Positions 15,867 to 23,454 of a DNA stretch of 64,000 nucleotides are shown in pieces (the stretch's first letter is position 1; each line of letters opens with the position of its first letter). The notes beneath the pieces were generated by a model. It was not told the DNA's origin, made no database searches, and saw only the letters and a program-made list of their open reading frames with translations. The translations under genes were made by a program, and so were the position numbers. Source of the stretch: Palsa-513 sp050010595 (GTDB lineage: Bacteria; Actinomycetota; Thermoleophilia; Solirubrobacterales; Solirubrobacteraceae); NCBI GenBank assembly GCA_050010595.1, contig JBEKKS010000005.1, forward strand, positions 283,365 through 347,364, read 5' to 3'.

Positions 15867-16931
15867 GTGAAGGTCCACGTCGTCGACCCCCCCGCCTACA
15901 CGCCGCCCTACGACCACGCACTCGTCGCCGGCCTCGCCGCCTGCGGCGTCGACGCCCAGCTCCTCACCGCGCCTTTTCGCCATGGTGAGCCGCCGCCCCC
16001 CGCCAACTACGCACGCCGTGAGGTCTTCTACCGACATGGCAGCTCTCGCGCTGCCCGCCTTGCCCAACACGTCCCCGACATGCTGCGCTACCGGCGCACG
16101 GCCCGCGAGGCGGACGTTGTCCACTTCCAGTGGCTAACGATCCCTGAGATCGACGTCCACCTGCTGCCGCGCGGGCGCCCGCTCATCTTCACAGCCCACG
16201 ACGTCCTCCCGCGCGAGCGCGTCGCCGGCTCGCACGCGGCACAGCGCCGCCTGCTCGAGCGCTTCGACGCGGTGATCGTCCACTCCCAGTCGGGCCGCGA
16301 GCGCTTGATCGCGGAGGCGGGTCTCGAACCGGACCGCATCCACGTCATTCCCCACGGCGCCTTCAGCCATCTCGCCGAGCTCCCGCAAGCCCCGCTCCCA
16401 CCCGAGCTCCCGGACACCGATCTCCCGGTCGTGCTCGACTTCGGCCTGATCCGCCCCTACAAGGGCCTCGACGTCCTCCTCGAGGCCTGGAGCGGAATCG
16501 AGGACGCCCAGCTGTGGGTCGTCGGTCGCCCCCGCTTCGACATCGGCAAGCTCCGCGCAGCCGCCGGGCCCTCCGTCCACTTCGTCCCGCGCTTCGTCAG
16601 CGACCTCGAGCTGGCCGCCTGCTTCCGTCGCGCCGACCTCGTTGTCCTGCCCTACCGAGAGTCCGAGCAGTCAGGCGTCCTCGCCACCGCCCTCGCCTTC
16701 GCCAAGCCGATCCTCGCAACGGCCGTCGGCGGCTTCCCCGAGCTCGCCCCAGCAATCCAGCTCGTCGCGCCAAACGACGCGGCAGCGCTCCAAGCTGGCA
16801 TCACCACGCTCCTAGCCGACGAGACCGCCCGCCTGAAGCTGGCAGCCGCCTCCGGGAAGCTCGCCCACACCAAGCTCTCGTGGGAGAGCGTCGCCCGCGC
16901 CACCCGAGCGCTCTACGAGGCGACCTACTGA
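15867..16931 (+). CDS. Glycosyltransferase family 4 (GT-B)
   Basis: 354 residues, GTG start. N-terminal domain MKVHVVDPPAYTPPYDHAL and the C-terminal donor domain with DFGLIRPYKGLDVLLEA and LPYRESEQSGVLATALAF (the E-x7-E type motif region of retaining GT4 enzymes). It should transfer a nucleotide-activated sugar to a lipid-linked acceptor in the cytoplasm. The 3' end overlaps the convergent thioredoxin-like gene by 7 bp. Confidence 0.9.
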   Translation: MKVHVVDPPAYTPPYDHALVAGLAACGVDAQLLTAPFRHGEPPPPANYARREVFYRHGSSRAARLAQHVPDMLRYRRTAREADVVHFQWLTIPEIDVHLLPRGRPLIFTAHDVLPRERVAGSHAAQRRLLERFDAVIVHSQSGRERLIAEAGLEPDRIHVIPHGAFSHLAELPQAPLPPELPDTDLPVVLDFGLIRPYKGLDVLLEAWSGIEDAQLWVVGRPRFDIGKLRAAAGPSVHFVPRFVSDLELAACFRRADLVVLPYRESEQSGVLATALAFAKPILATAVGGFPELAPAIQLVAPNDAAALQAGITTLLADETARLKLAAASGKLAHTKLSWESVARATRALYEATY

Positions 16932-17791
16932 ACTTGCGAGACCAGCCCGGCGAGCTGCGAGTAAGTCGGTACGGCGGACTCCTGCCCGTTGGCGTCCCAG
17001 GTGACGCTCCCCTTTGCGCCACTCACGATCAGCGTCGGCGTACCGCGAGGCGCCTGTGTCTTGGCTGCCGCGAGGTCCGCGTTGGTCTGCCTGACGAGCG
17101 TCGGGTTGGTGAGGTTCGACTGCCACTGGACGAGGTTGAGGCCCTTGATCTGCTCGGCACGGTTTTGCATGTAGGCGCTGTTGACGTATGCGACGTCCTC
17201 AGCGTCCTGCCCGTTGATCGTCTGCGGCTGCTCGTCGTACATGAGCAGGATGTAGTACCAGGCCTTGTTTTGCAGGCCGGCAGCAAGCGCTGCCGTCTGG
17301 CTCGTGACCCAGGCGTTCTGGTTCGCGAATGAGCTCGCGGTGTCGTCGGCGCGGTAGACGAGCTTGACCGTGCCGGCCCGAACCTCGGTCGAAATCACTT
17401 GCGGCTCGGTCGCGAGGGCGTAGTCGTCGCAGGTCGGGCAGACGAAGTCGAGGTACTCGGTGATCGTGACCGGCGCGTCCGGGTTGCCGAGGACGTTGCC
17501 GTGCTCGGGGAGCCCGGCGAGCAGGGTGTCGGTAAGCGAGACGGCCTGCTTCGGGCTGTAGTACGCGCCGTCGACCTTTTGGCTGGGGAGCCCCTTCGAC
17601 GTTAGCGCCTTCAGGCTGCCGCCGCCCGAGCTGCTGACGACGACCACGACGACGATCGCGGCGATCACGATCGCGACCACGCCGCCGAGCATGAAGAGGC
17701 GGTTGCGGCGGGCATGCTGGGCCTTCAGCTGCGCGACTGCCTGCTCGCGCGCGCGGCGGGCCGCCTCCTTCTGTTCGCGTCGACTTGCCAC
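16925..17791 (-). CDS. Membrane-anchored DsbA-like thiol oxidase (thioredoxin fold)
   Basis: 288 residues from GTG 17789-17791 (start VASRREQKEA). A highly charged cytoplasmic N-terminus, one helix at about 33-53, then an outer DsbA/thioredoxin domain with CPTC (C118, C121) in ITEYLDFVCPTC and the cis-Pro loop GTPTLIV. It should form disulfides in secreted proteins. The start is chosen because TAGACT lies exactly 7 nt upstream; a longer frame to 17896 would run into the divergent GT gene. VKOR, the expected reoxidising partner, is encoded 2 kb away. Confidence 0.9.
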   Translation of the reverse strand: MASRREQKEAARRAREQAVAQLKAQHARRNRLFMLGGVVAIVIAAIVVVVVVSSSGGGSLKALTSKGLPSQKVDGAYYSPKQAVSLTDTLLAGLPEHGNVLGNPDAPVTITEYLDFVCPTCDDYALATEPQVISTEVRAGTVKLVYRADDTASSFANQNAWVTSQTAALAAGLQNKAWYYILLMYDEQPQTINGQDAEDVAYVNSAYMQNRAEQIKGLNLVQWQSNLTNPTLVRQTNADLAAAKTQAPRGTPTLIVSGAKGSVTWDANGQESAVPTYSQLAGLVSQVQ

Positions 17792-17798
17792 GTCCCGC

Positions 17799-17804
17799 AG
17801 TCTA
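17799..17804 (-). promoter_or_regulatory. Putative -10 element (leaderless) for the DsbA-like gene
   Basis: TAGACT on the minus strand, 7 nt before GTG 17791. It decides the start codon. Confidence 0.5.
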
Positions 17805-17863
17805 TTGATCCAGCTTTGCAGCAGATAAGCAGCTAATCGCTCACCGCTTCCGTGAAAGTCCGC

Positions 17864-17869
17864 GAGAAT
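17864..17869 (+). promoter_or_regulatory. Putative -10 element for the second GT2 gene
   Basis: GAGAAT, 7 nt before GTG 17877. Same position as the TANNNT hexamers but without the first T. Confidence 0.3.
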
Positions 17870-17876
17870 CGGGTGC

Positions 17877-19013
17877 GTGACAGCCGTCGCGGCCATCTTC
17901 TGGGTTTCGCTTGGCCTGATCGTCTATGCGCAGCTCGGCTACCCGCTCCTGCTCGTGGTTCTCGCGCGCTTCGTCCCGATGCGGGCGGGTGCCGCCAAGG
18001 ACTGGGAGCCCGTCGTGTCGCTCGTCGTCGCCGCCCACAACGAGGAATCCGTGATCGGGGCAAAGGTCGCGAACGTGCTTGCGCTCGAGTGGCCGCGCGA
18101 GCGGCTCGAGCTGATCGTCGTGGCGGACGGTTGCACCGACGCGACCGTCGCGCGTGCGCGCGAAGCGGGCGCCGACCAGGCGCTCGACCTCGCCCGAATC
18201 GGGAAAATCCCGGCGCTCGACGCCGGCGTGCGTGCCTCGCGCGGAGATCTGCTGGTCTTCTCGGACGCGAATGTCCTGCTCGCGCGCGACGCGCTCGCTC
18301 AGCTCGTCCGGGTCTTCGCCGATCCGGCGGTCGGCTACGCCTGCGGGCAGATCAGCTTCCGTCAGGCGGGCGAGGGGCCGGCTGCCGACAACCAGGAGGG
18401 CCTCTACTGGCGCTACGAGATGGCGGTCCGCACGCTCGAGTCGCGTGTGCGCTCGGTGACCGCCGGCAACGGCGGCCTGCACGCCGTCCGCGCCAGTGCC
18501 TACGTCGAGATCGATCCGCGCATGGACCACGACATCTACCTGCCGTTCCACATGGTCAAGCGCGGCCTGCGCGCCGTCTATGCGCCGGCCGCGACCGGTC
18601 TCGAGAAGATGGTCCCTTCGATCGACGGCGAGTTCGCGCGCAAGCGCCGCTTCATGAGCCACGTCTGGGTCACCGTCCTGCGCGGCGGCATGCTCTCACC
18701 GCGCGGCTACGGGCTGCGCTACGGCCTGATGATCCTGAGCCACCGCGTGCTGCGCTACAGCGCCTGGGCGCTACATATCGCGGCGCTCGTTACGAACGCC
18801 CTGCTACTTGGTCGCGGCCTCGTCTATGACGCCTGCTTCGGCGCGCAGCTCGCGCTATATCTCGCGGCCGCGCTCGGCGGCGCCGTGCGGCTGCGCCCGT
18901 TCCTCGTCGCGCGCTACTACGTGGCGATGAACGCCTCAATCGCGCTCGGGCTCTGGGACTACCTACGCGCGCCGACGCCGACCTACTGGGAGACGCCCGA
19001 GGGCACCCGATGA
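17877..19013 (+). CDS. Membrane glycosyltransferase family 2
   Basis: 378 residues, GTG start. N-terminal helix, a GT-A domain with VSLVVAAHNEESVIGAKV, VVADGCTDATV, a DxN in place of DxD (VFSDANVLL) and MDHDIYLPFHMVKRG, then two or more hydrophobic helices after about residue 280, as in processive or polyprenyl-linked GT2 enzymes. It shares a 4-bp overlap with the sugar-phosphate transferase gene, so the two probably perform consecutive steps of repeat-unit assembly. Confidence 0.88.
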   Translation: MTAVAAIFWVSLGLIVYAQLGYPLLLVVLARFVPMRAGAAKDWEPVVSLVVAAHNEESVIGAKVANVLALEWPRERLELIVVADGCTDATVARAREAGADQALDLARIGKIPALDAGVRASRGDLLVFSDANVLLARDALAQLVRVFADPAVGYACGQISFRQAGEGPAADNQEGLYWRYEMAVRTLESRVRSVTAGNGGLHAVRASAYVEIDPRMDHDIYLPFHMVKRGLRAVYAPAATGLEKMVPSIDGEFARKRRFMSHVWVTVLRGGMLSPRGYGLRYGLMILSHRVLRYSAWALHIAALVTNALLLGRGLVYDACFGAQLALYLAAALGGAVRLRPFLVARYYVAMNASIALGLWDYLRAPTPTYWETPEGTR

Positions 19014-19675
19014 TCCGCCGCGCGATCGACATCGTTGTCGCCGGCGGCGTGCTGGCGCTCGCCTCGCCGCTGATCGCGCTCGCCGCTGTCGCGATCAAGC
19101 TGACCTCGCCGGGCCCCGTCATCTACCGCCAGCGCCGTGTCGGGCGCGGCGGCGAGGAGTTCGACGTGCTCAAGCTGCGCACGATGGTCGAGGGCGCCGA
19201 GCACCTCGGGGCTGGCCTGTGGGTCGACGAGGACGATCCGCGGATCACGCGAGCGGGCGCGCTGCTGCGCCGAACCTCGCTCGACGAGCTGCCGAACCTT
19301 TGGAACGTGCTGCGCGGCGAGATGTCGCTGATCGGCCCGCGCCCGACGGTTCCCGAGCAGGTCGCCGTCTACACCGAGCGTCAGCGCGGCCGGCTCCAGA
19401 TCCGGCCGGGGATCACCGGCTGGGCGCAGGTGAACGGCCGCGCGGCCCTCCCGTGGGGACAGCGGATCGAGCTCGACCTCTACTACATCGAGCATCGGTC
19501 GGCGCTCCTGGACTTGCGGATCGTCGCCCGCACCGTCCCGCTGCTGTTGCACGGCGGCGACCTCTATCGCGGCGAGACCGGCGGCTGGGACCTGCCGGCG
19601 CTGCCGGGCTACGACCCGCCGCCGGCGGGCGACGGCGCGCCACCGCCCAGCGACGAAGGACTGCCGCGCACGTAG
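19010..19675 (+). CDS. Initiating sugar-phosphate transferase (small monotopic phosphoglycosyl transferase)
   Basis: 221 residues, the short form without the WcaJ N-terminal half. Seen: the re-entrant helix ending SPGPVIYRQRRVGRGG, KLRTM, the catalytic Asp-Glu in SLDELPNLWNVL, GEMSLIGPRP and PGITGWAQVNGR. It moves sugar-1-phosphate from a UDP-sugar to undecaprenyl phosphate and so starts the repeat unit. This ties the cluster to the carrier pool supplied by UppP and DedA at 2.4-3.8 kb. The Pro/Gly-rich C-terminus overlaps the convergent VKOR gene by 67 bp. Confidence 0.93.
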   Translation: MIRRAIDIVVAGGVLALASPLIALAAVAIKLTSPGPVIYRQRRVGRGGEEFDVLKLRTMVEGAEHLGAGLWVDEDDPRITRAGALLRRTSLDELPNLWNVLRGEMSLIGPRPTVPEQVAVYTERQRGRLQIRPGITGWAQVNGRAALPWGQRIELDLYYIEHRSALLDLRIVARTVPLLLHGGDLYRGETGGWDLPALPGYDPPPAGDGAPPPSDEGLPRT

Positions 19676-20073
19676 CGAACGACCGAGGCGATGAACAGCA
19701 CCGTGACGATCCCCGCGCTCGAGAGGCACCACTCGCAGTACTCGTGCAGCGTGAACGCCTCGCGGTAGGTGAGATAACCACTGAAGGCGAAGCCGAAGAG
19801 GGTCAACCCGAGCGTCGCGAGCCGGACAGCGTCGCGATCGGGTGCAAACAGGGTCGTAGTGATCGCGATGTAGCCGATCAGCCCGATCAGCGCGACCGGC
19901 ACGCCGGCGATGTGGGAGTAGATCGATGTCTGCACGACCTCGCAGGGATTGCCGTTCTGGCTGCAAGGAACGCTGATGCGGCCGTAGTGCAGGATCGTCA
20001 GGAACGTCGCGATTCCCGTGCCGATCACCGCCAGCACCATCATCGCGCGACGCAGGACGAGATCGTTTCGCAT
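19609..20073 (-). CDS. Vitamin K epoxide reductase (VKOR) family protein
   Basis: 154 residues from ATG 20071-20073 (an in-frame TTG at 20080-20082 is possible). Four hydrophobic helices and the four VKOR cysteines: C37 and C44 in the outer loop and the C113-x2-C116 active pair (EYCEWC). It reoxidises a DsbA-like partner and passes electrons to quinone. The natural partner is the CPTC protein at 16925-17791. A 28-residue reading frame ends 11 bp before the ATG. The 3' end is antisense to the sugar-phosphate transferase C-terminus. Confidence 0.92.
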   Translation of the reverse strand: MRNDLVLRRAMMVLAVIGTGIATFLTILHYGRISVPCSQNGNPCEVVQTSIYSHIAGVPVALIGLIGYIAITTTLFAPDRDAVRLATLGLTLFGFAFSGYLTYREAFTLHEYCEWCLSSAGIVTVLFIASVVRYVRGSPSSLGGGAPSPAGGGS

Positions 20074-20084
20074 CGCGCGCAAGG

Positions 20085-20171
20085 TTAGAGGGTCGCTCGC
20101 CCCCGGGCTGCGTCAGGTGGGCGGCAGGCACTGCGGCAGGCAGCCATCAGCTCGTTCAGTGCGGGGTTCAT
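20085..20171 (-). CDS. Possible 28-residue leader peptide upstream of VKOR
   Basis: A short frame starting MNPALNELMAACRSACR and ending in TAA. It has the best Shine-Dalgarno in the neighbourhood (GAGAGGAGA, 7 nt before ATG 20169-20171), while VKOR itself has none obvious. The peptide holds a C-x3-C pair. It may be a translational-coupling leader or a small thiol peptide. I recognise no family, and a short frame in GC-rich DNA can be fortuitous; the ribosome binding site is what makes it credible. Confidence 0.4.
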   Translation of the reverse strand: MNPALNELMAACRSACRPPDAARGRATL

Positions 20172-20192
20172 CTGCGGTCTCCTCTCGCCTGT

Positions 20193-20205
20193 CTCGGACT
20201 CCGAG
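20193..20205. promoter_or_regulatory. Palindrome in the leader of the VKOR unit
   Basis: CTCGGA-C-TCCGAG, a perfect 6+1+6 palindrome, 21 bp upstream of the small-frame ATG. Could be an operator or a tight hairpin in the 5' leader. Confidence 0.3.
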
Positions 20206-20288
20206 CTTGGCCTAAGACCGGCTCGGCTCCATCGGGCATGCGGATCCGATCCGGCGCGCCCGGACCTCGATTCCCGCTCCCGACCCCT

Positions 20289-20294
20289 TACGCT
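20289..20294 (+). promoter_or_regulatory. Putative -10 element (leaderless) for the DNA methyltransferase
   Basis: TACGCT, 6 nt before GTG 20301. It picks GTG 20301 over the upstream in-frame ATG at 20238. Confidence 0.45.
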
Positions 20295-20300
20295 CGTCGC

Positions 20301-21146
20301 GTGCGCGAGCTGACTGACGCTGGGCCGTTCACCCTCGACGACGATCTCCTGATCACCGCAGATGCGGCTGCGGTGCTGCCGCGGCTGCCGGACGGGGCCT
20401 TCGAGCTGATCTACATCGACCCGCCGTTCAACACCGGCAGGATGCAGCGGGCGCGGCGGATCTCCGTCGTGCGCGACCCCGCCGGCGAGCGCTCCGGGTT
20501 CGGTGGACGGCGCTACAGCGCGCGGACGGTCAGTGCGCTCTCCTATCCCGATCTGCACGACGACTACGCGGCGTTCCTGCTGCCGAAGCTCGCGCGGGCG
20601 CGCGAGCTGCTCGCACCGGAGGGGACGCTCTACGTCCATCTCGACTATCGCGAGGCCCACTACGTGAAGGTCGCGCTCGACGAGATCTTCGGCCGCGACT
20701 GTTTCCTCAACGAGATCGTCTGGGCCTACGACTACGGTGGCAAGCCGCTGCGCCGCTGGCCGGCTAAGCACGACACGATCCTCGTCTACGTCCGCGATCC
20801 GCGCCGGTACCTTTTCGACGCCGAGGCAGTGGAGCGCGAGCCCTACATGGCACCCGGTCTCGTCGGCCCGGAGAAGGCCGCGCGCGGCAAGCGGCCAACC
20901 GACGTCTGGTGGCACACGATCGTCCCGACGAACGGCGCTGAACGCACCGGCTACCCGACGCAGAAGCCCGAAGGGGTGCTGCGTCGCATCGTCGCCGCCT
21001 CTTCACGTCCGGGCGGTTGGTGCCTCGACTTCTTCGCCGGCTCGGGCACGCTCGGCGCCGTCTGCGCGCGGCAGGGCCGCCGCTATGTGCTGATCGACTG
21101 CAATCCGCAGGCCACGGCACTCGCCCTCGCGCGCCTCACGCGGTAG
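20301..21146 (+). CDS. Solitary DNA (adenine-N6 or cytosine-N4) methyltransferase, beta-class order
   Basis: 281 residues from GTG 20301. Motif IV DPPF (residues 40-43, in YIDPPFNTG) comes first and the SAM-binding motif I DFFAGSGT comes last (about 243-250), the beta-class order of HinfI/CcrM-like enzymes. PTQKPEGVLRRIV (motif X) precedes motif I. It should methylate DNA at a short site using SAM. No restriction endonuclease is encoded on either side, so it is likely a solitary epigenetic methyltransferase. The 3' end overlaps the convergent hydroxylase gene by 11 bp. Confidence 0.88.
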   Translation: MRELTDAGPFTLDDDLLITADAAAVLPRLPDGAFELIYIDPPFNTGRMQRARRISVVRDPAGERSGFGGRRYSARTVSALSYPDLHDDYAAFLLPKLARARELLAPEGTLYVHLDYREAHYVKVALDEIFGRDCFLNEIVWAYDYGGKPLRRWPAKHDTILVYVRDPRRYLFDAEAVEREPYMAPGLVGPEKAARGKRPTDVWWHTIVPTNGAERTGYPTQKPEGVLRRIVAASSRPGGWCLDFFAGSGTLGAVCARQGRRYVLIDCNPQATALALARLTR

Positions 21147-21897
21147 CGCGACCGGCTTTCAGCGCCTCGAAGCGCTGCTCCCAGTCGAGGTGGCGGCGCT
21201 TTGCGTCGCCGATGAAGGGCGAGAAAGCGATCGCCCAGAGGACGAGCCAGTTGACGAGCCTCGCCGGCTGGCGCAGCGGCCGGACGAAGTCGACGAACAG
21301 CACGACGCGCGTCCGGTCCGTGTCGTTCCAGGCCTCGTGCTCGTAGGTGTCGTCGAAGATCATCGACTTTCCCTCGGCCCAGTGGCGCGTCTCGGTGTCG
21401 ACGCGAATCCCGCACTGCTCGGCCGGCTCCGGGATCAGCAGACCGAGGTGGTAGCGCAAAACGCCCTTGTAAGGGCCCTTGTGGGCCGGAAGGTGCTTGC
21501 CCGGCGCAAGAATCGAGAAGAACGCGGTCTTCATTCCGGGGATCTGCTCGCAGAGCTTTGCGGTCTCTGGACAGCGCGCGACGTTCGCCTCCGACTTGAA
21601 GCCGTAGCCGTAGAGGAAGAACGTCTTCCAGCGGTCGTCGGTCGTCATCGTCGCCTGGTCGACGGAGATGTCCTGGAAGTTCGGCAGGTGCTCCTGGTCC
21701 TCGAGCACCGCGTCGAGCTCGGCGCGAATCTTCTGCCAGTTCGCCTCGAGCCCGGACGCCCAGATGAAGTCCGCTACATCGAAGAACGGCTTGTCGCCGA
21801 CCAGCGAGGACGCGCCAAGCCAGCGTTCAAGTGGCTCCAGGGCCCGCTCGCCAAAAGCGACGGTCAGTCCAACAACGCGATCTCTCAGCCCAGGCAC
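21136..21897 (-). CDS. Aspartyl/asparaginyl beta-hydroxylase family dioxygenase (LpxO-like)
   Basis: 253 residues, GTG start with TAGGAT 8 nt upstream. The Fe(II)/2-oxoglutarate core is visible: LPAHKGPYKGVLRYHLGL (about 140-157) and IFDDTYEHEAWNDTDRTRVVL, where the second His and the Arg for 2-oxoglutarate lie. A C-terminal hydrophobic stretch (LVNWLVLWAIAFSPF) suggests membrane association as in LpxO. It may hydroxylate a lipid or protein; the substrate is unknown. Confidence 0.85.
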   Translation of the reverse strand: MPGLRDRVVGLTVAFGERALEPLERWLGASSLVGDKPFFDVADFIWASGLEANWQKIRAELDAVLEDQEHLPNFQDISVDQATMTTDDRWKTFFLYGYGFKSEANVARCPETAKLCEQIPGMKTAFFSILAPGKHLPAHKGPYKGVLRYHLGLLIPEPAEQCGIRVDTETRHWAEGKSMIFDDTYEHEAWNDTDRTRVVLFVDFVRPLRQPARLVNWLVLWAIAFSPFIGDAKRRHLDWEQRFEALKAGRATA

Positions 21898-21905
21898 AGC
21901 TAGCG

Positions 21906-21911
21906 ATCCTA
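21906..21911 (-). promoter_or_regulatory. Putative -10 element (leaderless) for the hydroxylase gene
   Basis: TAGGAT on the minus strand, 8 nt before GTG 21897. Confidence 0.45.
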
Positions 21912-21959
21912 TACGCCGAACGTCTCCAGCTCGCGGCGATCTTGCCCGCGCGGGCCAGA

Positions 21960-23381
21960 TCAGCCGTGCACGTGCATCACTGTGACGCTTACCGTGGAGG
22001 TGACGCCGTTGGCGTTGTTCACGGTAGCGGTGATCGTGAGCGGTCCGAGCGGGAGGAAGCGGGCGCCCTGCCAGTCGATCGTGCCCCGCAGCACGCCGCC
22101 GGAGTAATGCGCGTCGACCCTGTTGAAGTTGAGGATCGTCTTGGTGCCGTGCTTGAGCGCGATCTGGCCGACTGCGTCACCGGGAGCGTGCCCGTTGCGC
22201 GTCGCGCTGACCGTGATCTTCAGCGCGCCGCTGTAGCGCTCGCCGTTATACGGGTTGAGTACGTGCAGCCTCGGTCCGGCGAAGTTTCCGCACGGGCCGG
22301 GGAGCGTGTCGCCGTGGGTGGACTCGTCGACGAAGGCGTTGAATGCCGGCTTCGGGTCCAGGCCATAGCTGAGCAGCCCGTAGCGGTTGTAGAAATTGTT
22401 TGCCTGCGCGAGGTCGGACATGTTGAACCACATCGCGGCCGTCACATAGGAGTACTGCGGCTGGGCCAAGCAGTGGTAGGCCTGAAGCAGGAACTTCGCC
22501 TGCGTCTTCTCGCTGACGCCGCCAATGCGCTTGCCGGCGGAGGAACCGCTGCTACAGGCCGCCGTGGTCGTCGACCAGCCGAGCTCTGTCATGTAGATCG
22601 GCTTTGCACCGTCGCCGTTTGTGGTCATCACGTCGTGGACTGTCGTGAAGCCGAGGAACGACCAGCGGTTGATCTGCACCGTGCCGGGGTTGTAGGCAAA
22701 CGCGTAGGGCGAGGTGAGCGAGCAGGCGTCGTCGGTGTGTACGCCGACCGCGTCGAAGGAGTGGCCCGCGCCCGCGGCATAGAGCTCCTGCAGGTAGGGG
22801 TAGTCGTTGGCCCCCAAACCGCCGAGGATTACCGTGGCGTTCGGGTTGGCCGCCTTGATCGCCGGGTAGGCGGCCTCGAGTAGGCCGGCGTACTGGGCGG
22901 GCGTACCGGTCCAGTTCGCCGTGCTGTCCTCCTCGTTCCAGATCTCGTAGGCCGCGACGCTCGAGCCGAACGCGTTGGCGACGTAGTTCGCAAATGCGCC
23001 GAAGCTCTGGTCGCTGGTGGGGGGCGAGCTGGGGGCGCTGCCGGCCCATGCCGGGGTGTGGGCCAGCACCACATCGACCTTTGTGCCGTGCGGTAGCGCC
23101 GCGAAGAATTGCTTGTACTGCGCGAGGGCCGCCTGGTCGTAGGAGCCCGCCGCCGGTTCGAGCTCGTTCCAGCCGAGGAACACGCGCACCCACGCCGGAT
23201 GCAGCGTGGCGATCAGCGACTCGATGTGCGGAGTCTCGGTGAGCCCAGATATGTTGACGCCATCCTGCGCGGCACCTGCCGGCGTGCCGGCGAACGCAGC
23301 GAAGCTGGCGCACGCCATGACGAGCGCGGCTGCGATTGCGCATTGGCGACTGCGAAGCGATGTGCGGGCTGTCCTCATCAT
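21960..23381 (-). CDS. Secreted clan-A glycoside hydrolase with C-terminal Ig-like domain
   Basis: 473 residues with a signal peptide (about 1-38, cut after GAA). The TIM barrel has E150 in EIWNEED as acid/base and E266 in MTELGWS as nucleophile, the clan-A pair of GH39/GH5-like enzymes. From about residue 370 a beta-rich domain (LHVLNPYNGERYSG, LTITATVNNANGVTS) resembles Ig-like modules. With the hydrolase at 12370-13479 it brackets the polysaccharide cluster, suggesting both act on the exported glycan. Substrate unknown. Confidence 0.85.
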   Translation of the reverse strand: MMRTARTSLRSRQCAIAAALVMACASFAAFAGTPAGAAQDGVNISGLTETPHIESLIATLHPAWVRVFLGWNELEPAAGSYDQAALAQYKQFFAALPHGTKVDVVLAHTPAWAGSAPSSPPTSDQSFGAFANYVANAFGSSVAAYEIWNEEDSTANWTGTPAQYAGLLEAAYPAIKAANPNATVILGGLGANDYPYLQELYAAGAGHSFDAVGVHTDDACSLTSPYAFAYNPGTVQINRWSFLGFTTVHDVMTTNGDGAKPIYMTELGWSTTTAACSSGSSAGKRIGGVSEKTQAKFLLQAYHCLAQPQYSYVTAAMWFNMSDLAQANNFYNRYGLLSYGLDPKPAFNAFVDESTHGDTLPGPCGNFAGPRLHVLNPYNGERYSGALKITVSATRNGHAPGDAVGQIALKHGTKTILNFNRVDAHYSGGVLRGTIDWQGARFLPLGPLTITATVNNANGVTSTVSVTVMHVHG

Positions 23382-23454
23382 GCGCTTGATCGTTTTCGGC
23401 CGGCGCGGCGCGAAACCTTAGGCCAGCGTGCAGTCGCTCGACCTTTGGGTCAAT

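Noticed and set aside
16925..17896. Longer start (17896) for the DsbA-like gene
   Set aside because: It would run into the start of the divergent glycosyltransferase gene and pass over the TAGACT promoter placed 7 nt before GTG 17791.
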